Positions 35,492-45,570 of a DNA stretch of 64,000 nucleotides are shown in pieces. Under the pieces are notes generated by a model. It did no database searches, was not told where the DNA came from, and saw nothing but the letters and a program-made list of their open reading frames with translations. The position numbers and the translations under genes were made by a program. The DNA is from Choanephora cucurbitarum (lineage: Eukaryota; Mucoromycota; Mucoromycetes; Mucorales; Choanephoraceae). Positions within the stretch are counted from its first letter, which is position 1; each line of letters starts with the position of its first letter. Where the stretch lies: positions 1 through 64,000 of the forward strand of contig JAIWNI010000128.1 of the NCBI GenBank assembly GCA_025331435.1, written 5' to 3'.

Positions 35492-37326
35492 ATGTCTTAC
35501 ATTGGCTATCAAGGTGAGTCGAAGAACGAGGACTTCCGCCATGTTTCTTAACAACAAATCCTTTTTTAGAACTCGTTGACTTTGTCTCAAATCCTAATAC
35601 TACTGATTGCTCACTTAAAGCATTTATTGCCACACATGAAGATATCATTGTGTCAACAAACCACTTTAATTCTCCTGAACTCATGAAATCTCTATGGACT
35701 AAAAGATACCTGTCTGCTCTCAAGAATTTAAATAACACCCAGTTACGCAGACCAAAAGAGTTGGCAAAAGTAGAAAGCTGTGTATGGAAGTTGCTGTATA
35801 TGAAGAGAGTGAGTACTTTTTTTTTTCAGTAACAAGGGCGCAGACTGATGTATCAGCCTAGCCTCAGCAAACCGATCCTTTAAGTGAAAAGCTTTTTCAT
35901 TGGTGTATTCAACTAGTAAGTTTGAATTGTATGTATGATAGGAAAGTCTGTTGTACTTAATACTCTGTCCCATAGTTCAAGAATGATGATATTTCTTCTG
36001 ATGTGCACGAGATCACGCAGGAAGTCGTTGCACTGGAAAAGAAGTCAGAAAGAACTCTTGCCGACAGCTTGAAGATCATGGCAACTAAGTCCTTGCTGAC
36101 ATTTGACAACTTGAATCATCTCGAGAAATGTGTACTCAAGTGAGTGGTGCTCAAACGTTGTATTTACGCGGATTGCTGATTTATTTTCTAGACTTGCGGT
36201 TTCAAAAATAGTGAATCTCAGCTCTCCTGCATTCGCAGCTGAATTTCAAAAAGCCATAGACATCAGCAAGTTCCAGGAATTGAGCAAGTTAAAGCCGCCT
36301 TCCTTCTTGACTGAAAAGGAAGAAGATGAAATAAAGACGATCTTCGAGAGATGCAGACAGGTCATAAAAACAACAAGAAAAGAAAGAGAAGTATGCTAAC
36401 TTTTCATTAATTTCTAGTCAGTATTTGTTGACAATAAGCCAGTCAATTTTGACATTGAAGTCAGCAAAGAGGGCCAAATAGGCTATATCATGATGTTCAT
36501 GTAAGCGATTTCATCTTCAAGCAAAAAATTTAGCTAATAGTTATATAGGAAGAGCAAGTTCTCCCAATGGAAATATTTTGCTGCTGCTGCTGAAGAAGAA
36601 GAAGATAGTGAAGACTGCCGAAAGAAAAGAAAAAGAGAAGAACTAGATGAAGAGATTGTTGTTGAAACAATCAAAGAAATCCTGAATACTCTTTTTGCAG
36701 ACACACTAATGCATTGGAAGTCTGGGGAAAATACCACAGTTGCTAGCAAGAGAATGAAGATTGCAAATGAATTATCATTCAGCAACAATGGGTTGTGTAA
36801 GAATGTCATGGGCAGGAGAAGCGATCTCATTCTGTACAACAGCAAGAAGACAGCTCTTTGCCTGAGTGAGGCTAAAAATGGTAGAAGCATCTCAGATGAT
36901 ATAAGCCAACAATCAAAAAGCATTAGATGCTCAAAGTCGTTGCAGGCTTATAACAGACTGATAGGTGGATCTGATAGCATCTGGTCTTTTGACTGGAGTG
37001 GTAAGTGTGATCGGGTGACATGAATATCTATTTATCTAACAACTCTTAAAGGTACAAGAGGGCACTTGTACTCTTTGATGAAGTATGAGGGTGTTGATGT
37101 GGTGCTGCCGGGTAGAACACTATGTCTACCAACAACTGCCAGTCAAATTGAGGATTTGCAAGCAACTTTGGTTGCTTTCTATGAGCTGAAAGTAAGTAAA
37201 CAATAATCACATTAGAACTTGAAATTAAAAGCCATTGTATAGAACTTCATCAGCAGTTATGACAGAGAGCTTGTTGACGAATTTGTCAAAGTGAACGAAC
37301 ATGAACAGGTGTTCCAAAGCCCATAA
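35492..37326 (+). CDS. PD-(D/E)XK nuclease-like protein of unknown family, apparently intact
   Basis: Eight exons: 35492-35513, 35570-35808, 35976-36139, 36192-36390, 36418-36500, 36549-37000, 37052-37191, 37243-37326; 1,383 nt, 460 aa, all joins in phase. The start is the first ATG of a short exon and could lie further upstream. The N-terminal half is helical with no known domain. An Ala/Glu-rich stretch and a KKRKR cluster (possible NLS) sit in the middle. The C-terminal third carries MGRRSDLILYN…CLSEAKNG: Asp followed by E-x-K, the layout of a PD-(D/E)XK nuclease core, then alternating strand/helix patterns (GHLYSLMKYEGVDVVLPG). MG(K/R)R(A/S)DLI is shared with the gene at the right window edge. 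Nuclease activity is inferred only from this motif. Confidence 0.65.
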
Positions 37327-38443
37327 TTTTTTTTGTTCTTCTTTTTATGTTAATATGTATTATATAAATATTTTGTTTCGTTCTGTTATTTGTTAAGAGG
37401 AAAGGAGGGAGATAGAAAAAATCGGTATTTGACACAGGATACTGTATGTATATAAAGCTTTGGCATGACTTTTACACCAAACAGTGTATATCCATTCTAC
37501 AGCAGCTGAAACTATGAGTATCTACAGTTTAAAGGATAGTGAATAAAAGCAATACGATGTATATTCGCACAAACGCTCTTACGTAGTGTCTTACGAAAAT
37601 GCTAGTATTCTAAACTAACTTGCCAGAAGAGATTCGATCGCTTTTGATCTCTACAAAACAAAACTTGAAGTCAGTTAGCTAACTCCTAAACATAAAGAAA
37701 GCTATGATATTCTCGCATGGGGCTCCATGACCTTTGCGCGATAAAACAAAAGTACAAATGCAATGCGAACTTCTTGGGGGAACGAGTCCGAAGCAAGAAC
37801 AATGATAAACGATAGACATCAGTTATCAAGGCATCACATTTACTGAGAAAAAAAAAAACTAAAGCACTATATATAAGACAACTGCGCCAAGCGAACTTCT
37901 TGGGGGAACGAGTCCGAAGCAAGAACAATGATAAACGATAGACATCAGTTATCAAGGCCTGACAACAGCTAAGAATCAACTAGATGACAGCAGTGTATAA
38001 TTAGTTCTTGCTTGTAATTGTAAGGGAGGGTGGATATTGGTTTGGGTTTGCTCGGAGTTTAAAGTACTAATAAAAGCCACCAAAGGACAAAAAACAATTT
38101 GTCCTTTCGAAACTTTTAAGCTGTTGTGAGCCGAGTGTTCTACGTCAGCTGCGTAATTGAATCTCTCTCTTGACAGAACATTTCCTTTTTAGTTTGCTCT
38201 GCCATTATTTCCTTTCTTGATCTGCCCACCTTTCTCTTGACAATTGGTTCTATCCAGTCTTTCCTATTATATATTATCATCCGTATTTCGTTAGTATAAA
38301 TAGCCCTCATCATTATTTCAATAAACATTATCTTTTTTCTTACTCAATCAATTCTGTCTCTACTTGAGTTCAATTGAAGTAATCTCTTTTATTCTTTTCT
38401 ATTTTATAACAAATCTAAAGTCCGTCAATCCGGCTTATTTTAA
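37327..38443. other. Non-coding region with 68-bp repeats and LINE 5' flank
   Basis: AT-rich. Holds the 68-bp direct repeat described separately. A TATAAATAG at about 38,297-38,305 followed by AATAAACATTATC resembles the promoter layout of the LTR-like segments at 40.7 and 52.4 kb, so it may be the promoter of the LINE or an old LTR fragment. Confidence 0.35.
37765..37958. repeat. 68-bp perfect direct repeat, two copies
   Basis: Copies at 37,765-37,832 and 37,891-37,958 appear identical, from GCGAACTTCTTGGGGGAACG to ATCAGTTATCAAGGC, and are separated by 58 bp of AT-rich spacer. The unit is GC-richer than its surroundings and contains CTTCTTGGGGG and AGTCCGAAGC. It creates a spurious minus-strand ORF. 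Origin unknown. Confidence 0.85.
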
Positions 38444-39740
38444 AGGTCTCGAGACTTCTTTTCATGGCTCTTCCCAACTCCTACTAAACATCAACAACAT
38501 TTATCGGCTAGATCTCGGTCGCAGGTTGCGACCAAACATGTACGGCAGTCTCTCCTTACCAGCCCAAAAGATAACAGCAGTTCTGAAAAGCTGCCAAGCG
38601 ACACCATTATTAAAACGAGCATCTGGCGCCCTGGTCATGGTGCCAACAGCGTCTTTATTGATATGACTGGTCGCAAGGAGACCAAGGCCGAATTCTATAG
38701 GCTTCTTCTTGATCAGTATCCTTCACGTATCGGGGCTCGCCCTCAACAAGCAGGCAACCTGAAGTTTGCAGAAGTTAGCTTCCAACCTGGTGATCAGACT
38801 GTCAAAGTCTTTTTGGAAAAGGGGCTCCTACTTCGGGACGGAGTTAGGATATTACCTTGCCGAGCTTTAGAAGCTAATATGAGAGTCATTAGTGTTCGTC
38901 TTTCCAACCTCCCATTCTTAGTTGAGAAGGATCTGGTCGAAGGTTTGCGTGAGAGCTTGAGCCCTTATGGGGCTATACTGGATGTTGGTGTGTTAGTTGA
39001 CCCTGAGACCAAGACTTATGAGTGTAACGGATATGCCGTTCTTTATGTCCCCACGGAAAGCAGTCAATTGAAACCATTGACACATGTTATCCCTTGGAGA
39101 GACACCCAAGAAGACAGTTTCTATGCAGTCTGGAAACAAATGCCTCAGTGCTGTAAATACTGTCATCGTGAGGGCCATATTGTTGCCGATTGTGAAGTTA
39201 AGAAGGCAAAACAGATCTGCTGGAATTGTGGAGAGAGTGGCCACATCGCAGCTAATTGCCCTAGGGGTAATGCGAATAAAAAACTTAAGGCCAAAGAACT
39301 GCCTCAGAATAAATTTGTTTTTGATTTATCTCAAGCCCACGCTGCTATCGGGTCGAAGCGCAGACGAAATGGGGCTACTTCTGACCGTACTACTTCATCT
39401 CAGTTGAGCAACCTGAATTTCACCAGTTTGACCCGAGAAAATCTTTTGGGCTCAATGCCTGCAAAAGATACTGCCCCACTTTTCACACCCGAGTGTTGAT
39501 ACAACCCAAGCATCACCTGGACCTGAGCCTTCCATCACGGTGATGTCGCATGACAGGTTATCAAAACACGTTTCGGCTACAGAACCACAAAATGAGACAC
39601 CTGATTCACCGGCCGTTCCTCTTCAGCAGGATGCGGAGGATTGTGCTATGGCTGATAATGATATTCCCGACCTGGATTCCTTAGTAGACGATTCCCAAAG
39701 ACCACCTTCTCCCTCAACAAAAATGAATCGTTATGAGTAG
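38444..39740 (+). pseudogene. LINE ORF1, gag-like with two CCHC zinc knuckles (frameshifted)
   Basis: Frame open from 38,444; the first ATG in frame is at 38,663. An RNA-binding-like region (VISVRLSNLPFLVEKDLVEG) is followed by two retroviral-type knuckles, CKYCHREGHIVADC and CWNCGESGHIAANC, typical of LINE ORF1 nucleic-acid chaperones. The frame ends at 39,499, but the downstream frame (MSHDRLSKHVSATEPQ to NRYE, stop 39,740) continues the protein style. A one-base frameshift near 39,475 therefore probably broke a single ORF1 of about 350-430 aa. Its end overlaps the ORF2 start. Confidence 0.72.
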
Positions 39741-40434
39741 TAGGTCCTCTTTACTACTCCAATTTGGCTCATTAAACTGTAATTGTTTGGTGAAGTCCAA
39801 CAATCCCCTTAAACAATCTCATTTTATCCGATATCTACGTTCCTTACAATTCGACATCCTTGCCTTTCAAGAAACCCTTGCCTCTCCTTCAATTATTCCT
39901 GTTCTCAATACACAGTTCCAAGCTCACCAATCTTTATGGACTTCGAACTGTGGTATCGTTTCCTTCTCCTCCTCATATCAGTTCTCACCCGATTTGCTTC
40001 CTGATGATGACCGAGTAATCCTTACCAAGGTTACTAATCCTCATAATCTTTTTCCTCCTTTCTTTATCCTGGTAGTTTATGCACCTGCATCCTCTGGCCG
40101 GGAACGAAAGACCTTTTTCAATCACCTTTTGGATTCATTAAATCTCCCTTCCTTGGATGTTGATTCTGAACGTCTATTCATTGCGGGGGATTTTAACTAC
40201 TCCTATCTGAGACCCAACCTTTTCTCATCAACCTCTGAACGCTGGATTTCCTTTCTTGATGAAAGGTTCACCAACACTCTTCAGGCTTTTGACTTACATG
40301 AACTACCTACCTTTTGTCGTAACGCCTCCACCAGTTCAACGATTGACTACATTTTCACCAGTCGTAGCCTTCACCAATCAGTTGATCAACCCTGAATGGT
40401 CTGATCACTCGCTTCTGACGTTGACATGCTCACT
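39733..40434 (+). pseudogene. LINE ORF2 N-terminal endonuclease domain (truncated)
   Basis: Starts at 39,733 inside ATGAGTAG, overlapping the ORF1 stop, a classic ORF1/ORF2 arrangement. Endonuclease/exonuclease/phosphatase-family motifs in order: FGSLNCNC, FDILAFQET (catalytic Glu), FILVVYAPAS, LFIAGDFNYSYLR and SSTIDYIFTSR. The frame ends at 40,395, but the neighbouring frame supplies INPEWSDHSLLTL with the expected SDH catalytic motif, so a frameshift lies between about 40,340 and 40,395. Normally this domain is followed by the reverse transcriptase, which is absent. Confidence 0.8.
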
Positions 40435-40877
40435 TGTGGTGATCTAAGCACATTTAGTCTCAACAATGACAATAAGGTTGCATGAAAGACCAAATAAGTC
40501 ATAATAGATATAACATCAGAAATAAAGTAAAAGATCTAAATCCTTACGAAATAAAAGAATCCAACTGAAGTCAATAAGGTTCAACACAAAGAACTAGTCT
40601 CAAGAGATAGCATCACATCATTCGGTAACATAAATCCTCGGGATAAGGAATGATGGTAACTATTAAAGTTACAAGCAACAATAGTACACTAAATTAGTAC
40701 AAACTCCATAATCTGTGATTACATCAGATCCTTTATTGAAAACATATAAATAGTTGTTGTTAGAAGACATTAGTTCTGTAACCTTTTTTCGAAATAATAA
40801 ACAGTTTAAAACAGTCTCACTGTACTCTCTCTCTGTCTTTATTATCTTTTCTCTTAAATCATTACCAAAACATCACA
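40435..40877 (+). mobile_element. Probable solo LTR (about 443 bp)
   Basis: Begins TGTGGTGATC and ends ACATCACA, short imperfect inverted ends of the TG…CA type. Contains TATAAATAG near 40,746 and AATAAACAG with a CT-rich stretch towards the 3' end, a typical promoter/R/U5 layout. No clear target-site duplication is seen, since the left flank is the LINE endonuclease and the right flank is a different retroelement tail, so it may be a recombination product. Confidence 0.5.
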
Positions 40878-41012
40878 CCTTATTCCTATTCGGCGCTCCT
40901 TTAATTTTGATATTCTTATTTTACTTCTTTAACATTTCATTCATGCATAATTGATTCCATAACTAGTTATATGCATTGACTCGAACTTATCCAAGATCAA
41001 CTTTGTTGACTT

Positions 41013-41579
41013 CGGAGGGGGAGCATGTAGTGAACTACATCATATACAGTATCGACAGATTCATGTATTACCAAATATATCCTTTCTAGAACTAGCAGAA
41101 TACTATCACATAAAGTACATCCTCTTTGGGAGTAACTAAAGATATTCTATACACTTCTATTTCGAGTCTGACATCGAATACGTTCCTGAATAGTAACTCT
41201 GCCACACTTAGAATGGCTGGCCCTGAATAGATCAGTGATCAGACCGCTACATCGAAAAATCGTGTTAAGACAACGATTTCTACACAGTCCTCATCTAGCA
41301 TTAGTAACCATCCTGAAAAGTATAAATAGAGAGACTTTCTTGAACTAGAATTAGACAACTATCTTTTATTTTATCCAAAATAAACCCCCTTTAAATCGAC
41401 TAGTGTTTTTTTTTCTACTTTTTTTTATATCGAACTTTATCCCTAACTCAATACATCATCTACTTAGACTTCGCTCTTATCCAATCGAAAGCTCAACGAG
41501 ACCTCTACGGATTTTTCAATCAGGCCACATCTGAAGTCAGAGTGAGCCCTACGGCAATTGTAGTAGATACAACCCCACA
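41013..41579 (+). mobile_element. Polypurine tract and LTR of a Ty3-type retrotransposon, left arm
   Basis: GGAGGGGGAGCA (41,014-41,025) directly precedes TGTAGTGAACTACA, the layout of a polypurine tract before a 3' LTR. The LTR runs from 41,026 to about 41,579 (554 bp, ending ACCCCACA), with TATAAATAG near 41,320 and AATAAACC downstream. TGGTCAAGTTGGCG follows one base later and looks like a primer-binding site, so this LTR has features of both a 3' and a 5' LTR. The 3' boundary is approximate. Confidence 0.6.
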
Positions 41580-41782
41580 ATGGTCAAGTTGGCGAAACAA
41601 AGACAGAAAAGATGTGGTGGGTACCCGCCCCACCTTCAAAGGGATCGAAACATTGAATGGCTTGGCTTGAAAAAATAGAATAATGCATTCTATTTATTTA
41701 TTTATAAACTATCTAAGAATAAAAGCGCGGCTACAGACCCTACAGCCACATCTTCTGTCTTCATTGAGCCAATTTGACCATT
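41580..41782. repeat. Inverted stem around LTR-proximal sequence
   Basis: 41,580-41,617 (AATGGTCAAGTTGGCG…AAAGATGTGG) is an imperfect reverse complement of 41,746-41,782 (CCACATCTTCTG…TTGACCATT). The loop of about 128 bp contains GGTGGGTACCC and GCGCGGCTAC. Mirrored in the right arm. Confidence 0.6.
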
Positions 41783-42486
41783 CAGTTGAATTATACAAGA
41801 TATAATGACGATAATTTTAAGAGATAAGTATAATTAGTTCAGAATAGAGTTATGGTTGAATAGCTCTATTTCAAGCAACAACAAAGAAGAGTGTGCCGCC
41901 CAAACTTAAAATATCAGCCATTCAAGTTCACAATTGATTTTCTGCATGGAACTATTAGAGAAAAGTCTTGGTATTTGAAGGATCAGATTTTCTGAAAAGA
42001 AAAAAAAAACAATCCGATGAACTTTTGAGAAAATTATAGTGTACTCAAGCACAATCTTAAGTATTGAAGATTTACTGTCCATAAGCGTAGGTCATTAGCA
42101 AAGTTTTTCGTGTGTGGATTTTGATTGGATCTCATTGTACAATGAGTTTTGCTCCTCTACAACAGAGATTCGCTTGCATAGTAGTATTTGTTTCCTTTCT
42201 GCAGTCAATCGATATGAATTATGTTGCTTCTGGCTCGATGATGATGCAAAATAATCAGCTACTAATTTTCGATGGATCTTCAAAACTTTAATACATCTTC
42301 GAGCTAAGCTTCACTCAAACTGCTAGGTCCTTTCGAAAACGTGATTTTCTCCTCTCTACTGGCTACTTCAATTATTGTGAGCAATAAAAAAATAAAAAGA
42401 TCAAAGAAAAAGGGAATATATATGTTTAAGTGTTGAACAAAATAAAGGAAAAGACAGAAAAAAAAAGAGAGAGAGAGAAAAAGGAT
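41783..42486. other. Non-coding part of left inverted arm
   Basis: AT-rich 3' flank of the nuclease-like gene. The 62-codon ORF here is mirrored in the right arm but has no recognisable product. Confidence 0.35.
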
Positions 42487-44514
42487 TTATTCTGCCTCTC
42501 TTACTCTCCAGTTTGTTGGTCGTTGAAATGGATGTTCGGTTTTATCCATTCCAAGACCAACAATTGCTTCTGCTTGCTCCTTAATCTTTTCCTACATATT
42601 TGAAATGAAGAGGGGTTCAGTTACTATTACAGTCTTTTCTTTTTTGGTTATATTATATGTACTTACGCAAATGTTGATCATGTCATTGATCATAGGCAGC
42701 AAAAGGCTCAAATCACCGATCAGGCAAGGCATCTGTACAGCATTCAGCTCTTTCATTATATATATGCCTTCATTTTCCAAGCTCATCTCATATGAGATCA
42801 TGGTATCACCGTGTAACAATGTACCAAATGAGTGAGCTTTAGGAAGAGGGCAGCCACGGGATACAAGTTCATCCACCATGACTTTCATAGTATTTGCTAA
42901 TTTTACGAAATCAAGATCACCTTTGTTTGCCTCAGGTGTCTTTGCTTCCATGCTATAGATGTTTAGTTCCTCGCCTGACCCAGAAAAGAGCGAGACCAAA
43001 TAGTCGGGCTTGACAGCATACCCATTCATATGTTTGTCTTGCCTAAATAATAATAAAAGTTATTATTTTTGGTACATCAATTCATATACTAAAGAAAGCT
43101 TACATGTCTACTTTGAACACATTTGCGTTCAATCTTTCAAACGTGTTTCTAGCAATTGGGGAAAAGAACAGCGAGATAAACATCGTCTCGGCCATTTCCT
43201 CAAGACACCATCTTTTGTGGCTAGCCACACTAGTAGCAAGTGTTAGTATGGAATCAAAACTAAATAAAAACATAGCTGACGTACACTTCGTTCAACACTC
43301 TTGAGTATGTGACCAGCACATCATCGTCGGCCTCACTTGCTTGAACAAGGAAGCTCAAGGTCTTTTTGCTCAATAACTTCGTCAATTGATCTTCTAGACT
43401 TGCTTCTTCTTCGATGAAGTTGGCCTTGATCTACAAATGGGGTATTAATTCTTTCTTTTTGTTTTTAAAAAAGGGGTCTTATATGTGTATGCCTTACCTC
43501 TTCCAACTGGTTGACCCAAGCCTTAACGACATCGGGTACTGTGGGCAAAGCCCTGCTGTTCAAATTGTTCAAGAAAAGATGAACATGAAGGGGCAGGGAC
43601 TTGCCCACAGACTTTTGTCTTCGGCCTGACACAAAATATATGTGGTTCAACATCCTAAGAAAAAACAAACTGTTAACAGCATATGTATTATGCAGGATGG
43701 TGTTACTTACAGTTTCTGCACTGCAGACAACTTCTTGCCCTGCTCCTTGGCAAGAACTGCACTTGTTCTTAGTGATGATAGTTTATCTATAACATTGTTA
43801 CCATGGCACATCCACTAAAACAAAAAAAAATGATTTAGTACATGCATGAAAGTTATTAAATAAATGAAATAAAACACATATGTTTTCTTACAGCACTTGT
43901 TTGAGGATGAGTGCTGACAGGGTTTGAAATCAGTGTCATTGCTGCAGAAATAGACGATTCGGCGGTAGTAGCAGTGTCAGTAGCAGTAGAAGTATTAGTA
44001 GCAGCAGAAGTAGAAGTGGCAGGAGCAACAGCAGAGGCAGTATCAGCAGCAACAGCAGTGGCGGGAGCAACAGCAGCAGTATCAGCAGCAACAGCAGTGG
44101 CGGGAGCAACAGCAGCAGTATCAGCAGCAACAGCAGCAACAGCAGTATCAGCAGCAGTGGCAGGGGCAACAGCAGTATCAGCAGTGGCAGTATCTGCATC
44201 TTCGTCCTCTCTCACACGCTTCTTCAACAAGCAGCGGAACGTGCTGGAATCTAGCGTTCCATAGACTTCTGCGTCCATTTCTTGACGGTAAAGAGACAGC
44301 AAGTCTTTATGTCGTCTTCTGAGAGTGTGACGAAGGCTTTCGCTGCTTTCGTTGGTGATCTTCAGTTCTTCAATAAAGCGGTGAACAAACACCAAAAGAA
44401 AGGGAGCTTCTTCACTAATAACAAATTTTTTCTGTTCTTCTTTTACTAATACTGCGTGTCAATAATTTCTTTCTTTAAGAAAAGTTTATTCAAAGTTAAC
44501 TTACAATCAAGCAT
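42487..44514 (-). CDS. PD-(D/E)XK nuclease-like protein with Ala/Thr repeat, intact copy
   Basis: Eight exons on the minus strand: 44514-44505, 44445-43892, 43814-43711, 43654-43498, 43430-43285, 43229-43104, 43042-42667, 42591-42487; 1,578 nt, 525 aa, all joins in phase. The first exon codes only MLD plus one base. A helical N terminus (FVHRFIEELKI, LRRRHKDLLSLYRQEMD) leads to a basic/acidic patch (KKRVREDEDAD) and about 85 residues of Ala/Thr/Val-rich repeats encoded by imperfect trinucleotides. More helices follow, then a C-terminal core: VKPDYLVSL…IYSMEAKTP (Asp followed by E-A-K), a helix (DFVKLANTMKVMVDELV) and strands with LLHGD and GIYIMKEL. It ends PFQRPTNWRVREAE. The core layout is that of PD-(D/E)XK nucleases; no named family recognised. 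Exons 6-8 and part of exon 5 lie in the inverted repeat. Confidence 0.65.
43965..44190. repeat. Imperfect trinucleotide (GCA/GTA-type) coding repeat
   Basis: AGCAGCAACAGCAGTGGCGG-type units repeated within exon 2 of the gene at 42,487-44,514, encoding Ala/Thr/Val runs. The inverted copy at 45.8 kb lacks it. It also generates long Leu-rich and Ala-rich ORFs in other frames. Confidence 0.85.
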
Positions 44515-45570
44515 ATTTAGTTTTGAGGAGAGAGAGAGCGAAAGAAAATGATTAGACTAGAAAACGCCCTTTCCCTTTGGTTCTAGTCAGCATTTTGTAC
44601 AACGTTGTACAATACTACACACTGGAATTACATTGACAAAAAATAATCATCACCAAAAAATCAACTGCACAACTGTGCAATCTTAGAGAATAGTTGCCTA
44701 TACAAGCATACTTGTAGCTTCGAGTCAGGGTAGCAACGGTATCCATAAAGATGTTCCGAATAGACACAGTAGCAGCAAAGTCATATTTGCATACCATATC
44801 AACGACTTTTGTTGTTATTTTTTCTTTCAAATCATGCAGTCTATTATCGTTTAATTATGTAATAGTCGTATGGTTGGCGTATGTGATACATATGCAGATA
44901 TTATAGCTTGCTGCCGATCCTATTTTTTTAATTGTTTCAAACACTTGACATACTACAAGTAAGAAAGAAAAGTGAAAAAGCAATGCACTTCCATATCAAC
45001 TATGTAGCGCTTTAAATACTTTTTTTTTGCTCCAGTCCACCAGGAACCAACCGAGTTGTCTTGATCAAAGCAGGAATGTATGTTGTATCTTGGTCTTGAA
45101 TATTTTGGTCACTGATTATTTCGTAGCAATAAATCATTTCACGTGAAAGCAAGAAGAAAAAAGAAGGGATTACGCTGTCCAATAAACATCTCTGTGTAAG
45201 ATGCCCAATCTTATTGTTCGAGTCAATTGATATACATGCAGTATGTTCCAACTGAAGCATCACCTATCAGCTTTTTTGTTTACGCTTCCTAATGTTTGTG
45301 GCAAACTCATTATGACGAAGCCCTTCTGTACGCTTTACTTTATCGATTGCTTGGGAAAAGATTATCATCCTACAAAATTACCTTGAAACTCTTTATTTTG
45401 TGCTCTAGCAAACAAAACAAGAGAAAAAAAACAATTGTAGACTAAGATGCATAAACATGTGCTACCATTCACAGTTTGTATTATAGTTATAACATTTGCT
45501 TGTTAATCTAACTTGCAATTGAACCCTCTCAATAAGCGAAAAATAGGTGCTCTTTCAGTCAAAACTAAAT
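44515..45570. promoter_or_regulatory. Divergent spacer between the two inverted genes
   Basis: About 1.05 kb between the start codons of the inverted nuclease-like genes, so it should hold both promoters. AT-rich; contains the shared upstream motif at 44,662-44,686. ORFs here look random. Confidence 0.4.
44662..44686 (-). promoter_or_regulatory. Shared upstream motif, copy 2
   Basis: On the minus strand it reads CTAAGATTGCACAGTTGTGC then AGTTG, about 150 bp before the ATG at 44514. Compare 35,161-35,185. The near-palindromic TGCACA…TGTGCA core could bind a dimeric factor or be an old repeat end. Confidence 0.35.

Larger units (their letters stand above)
38444..40434 (+). mobile_element. LINE (non-LTR retrotransposon), 5' part only
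   Basis: ORF1 with zinc knuckles is followed by an overlapping ORF2 that begins with an apurinic-type endonuclease. The element stops at about 40,434, directly after the endonuclease SDH motif, where an LTR-like sequence starts; no reverse transcriptase is present. Frameshifts in both ORFs make it non-autonomous. The 5' limit is approximate. Confidence 0.8.
40878..43320. repeat. Left arm of 2.44-kb inverted repeat
   Basis: Reverse complement of 46,058-48,499. Encoded peptides in the arms are identical over at least 145, 78, 76, 66 and 62 residues; the few differences I found include GTTGACTTCGGAG versus GTTAACTTTGGAG and one A-run length. From outside in, it contains a Ty3-type 3' UTR tail, polypurine tract, LTR, a stem-loop region and the 3' half of a nuclease-like gene. 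The inner limit lies at GACCAGCACA (43,320). Confidence 0.95.

Noticed and set aside
37765..37958. Hammerhead-like GAGTCCGAAG in the 68-bp repeat
   Set aside because: Only a superficial match to a stem-II sequence; the conserved core is absent on both strands.
37686..37979. 97-codon minus-strand ORF with an internal peptide repeat
   Set aside because: Explained entirely by the 68-bp nucleotide repeat; no other coding evidence.
43911..44264. Ala/Val- and Leu-rich ORFs across the trinucleotide repeat at 44 kb
   Set aside because: Other-frame readings of the repeat inside exon 2 of the minus-strand nuclease-like gene.
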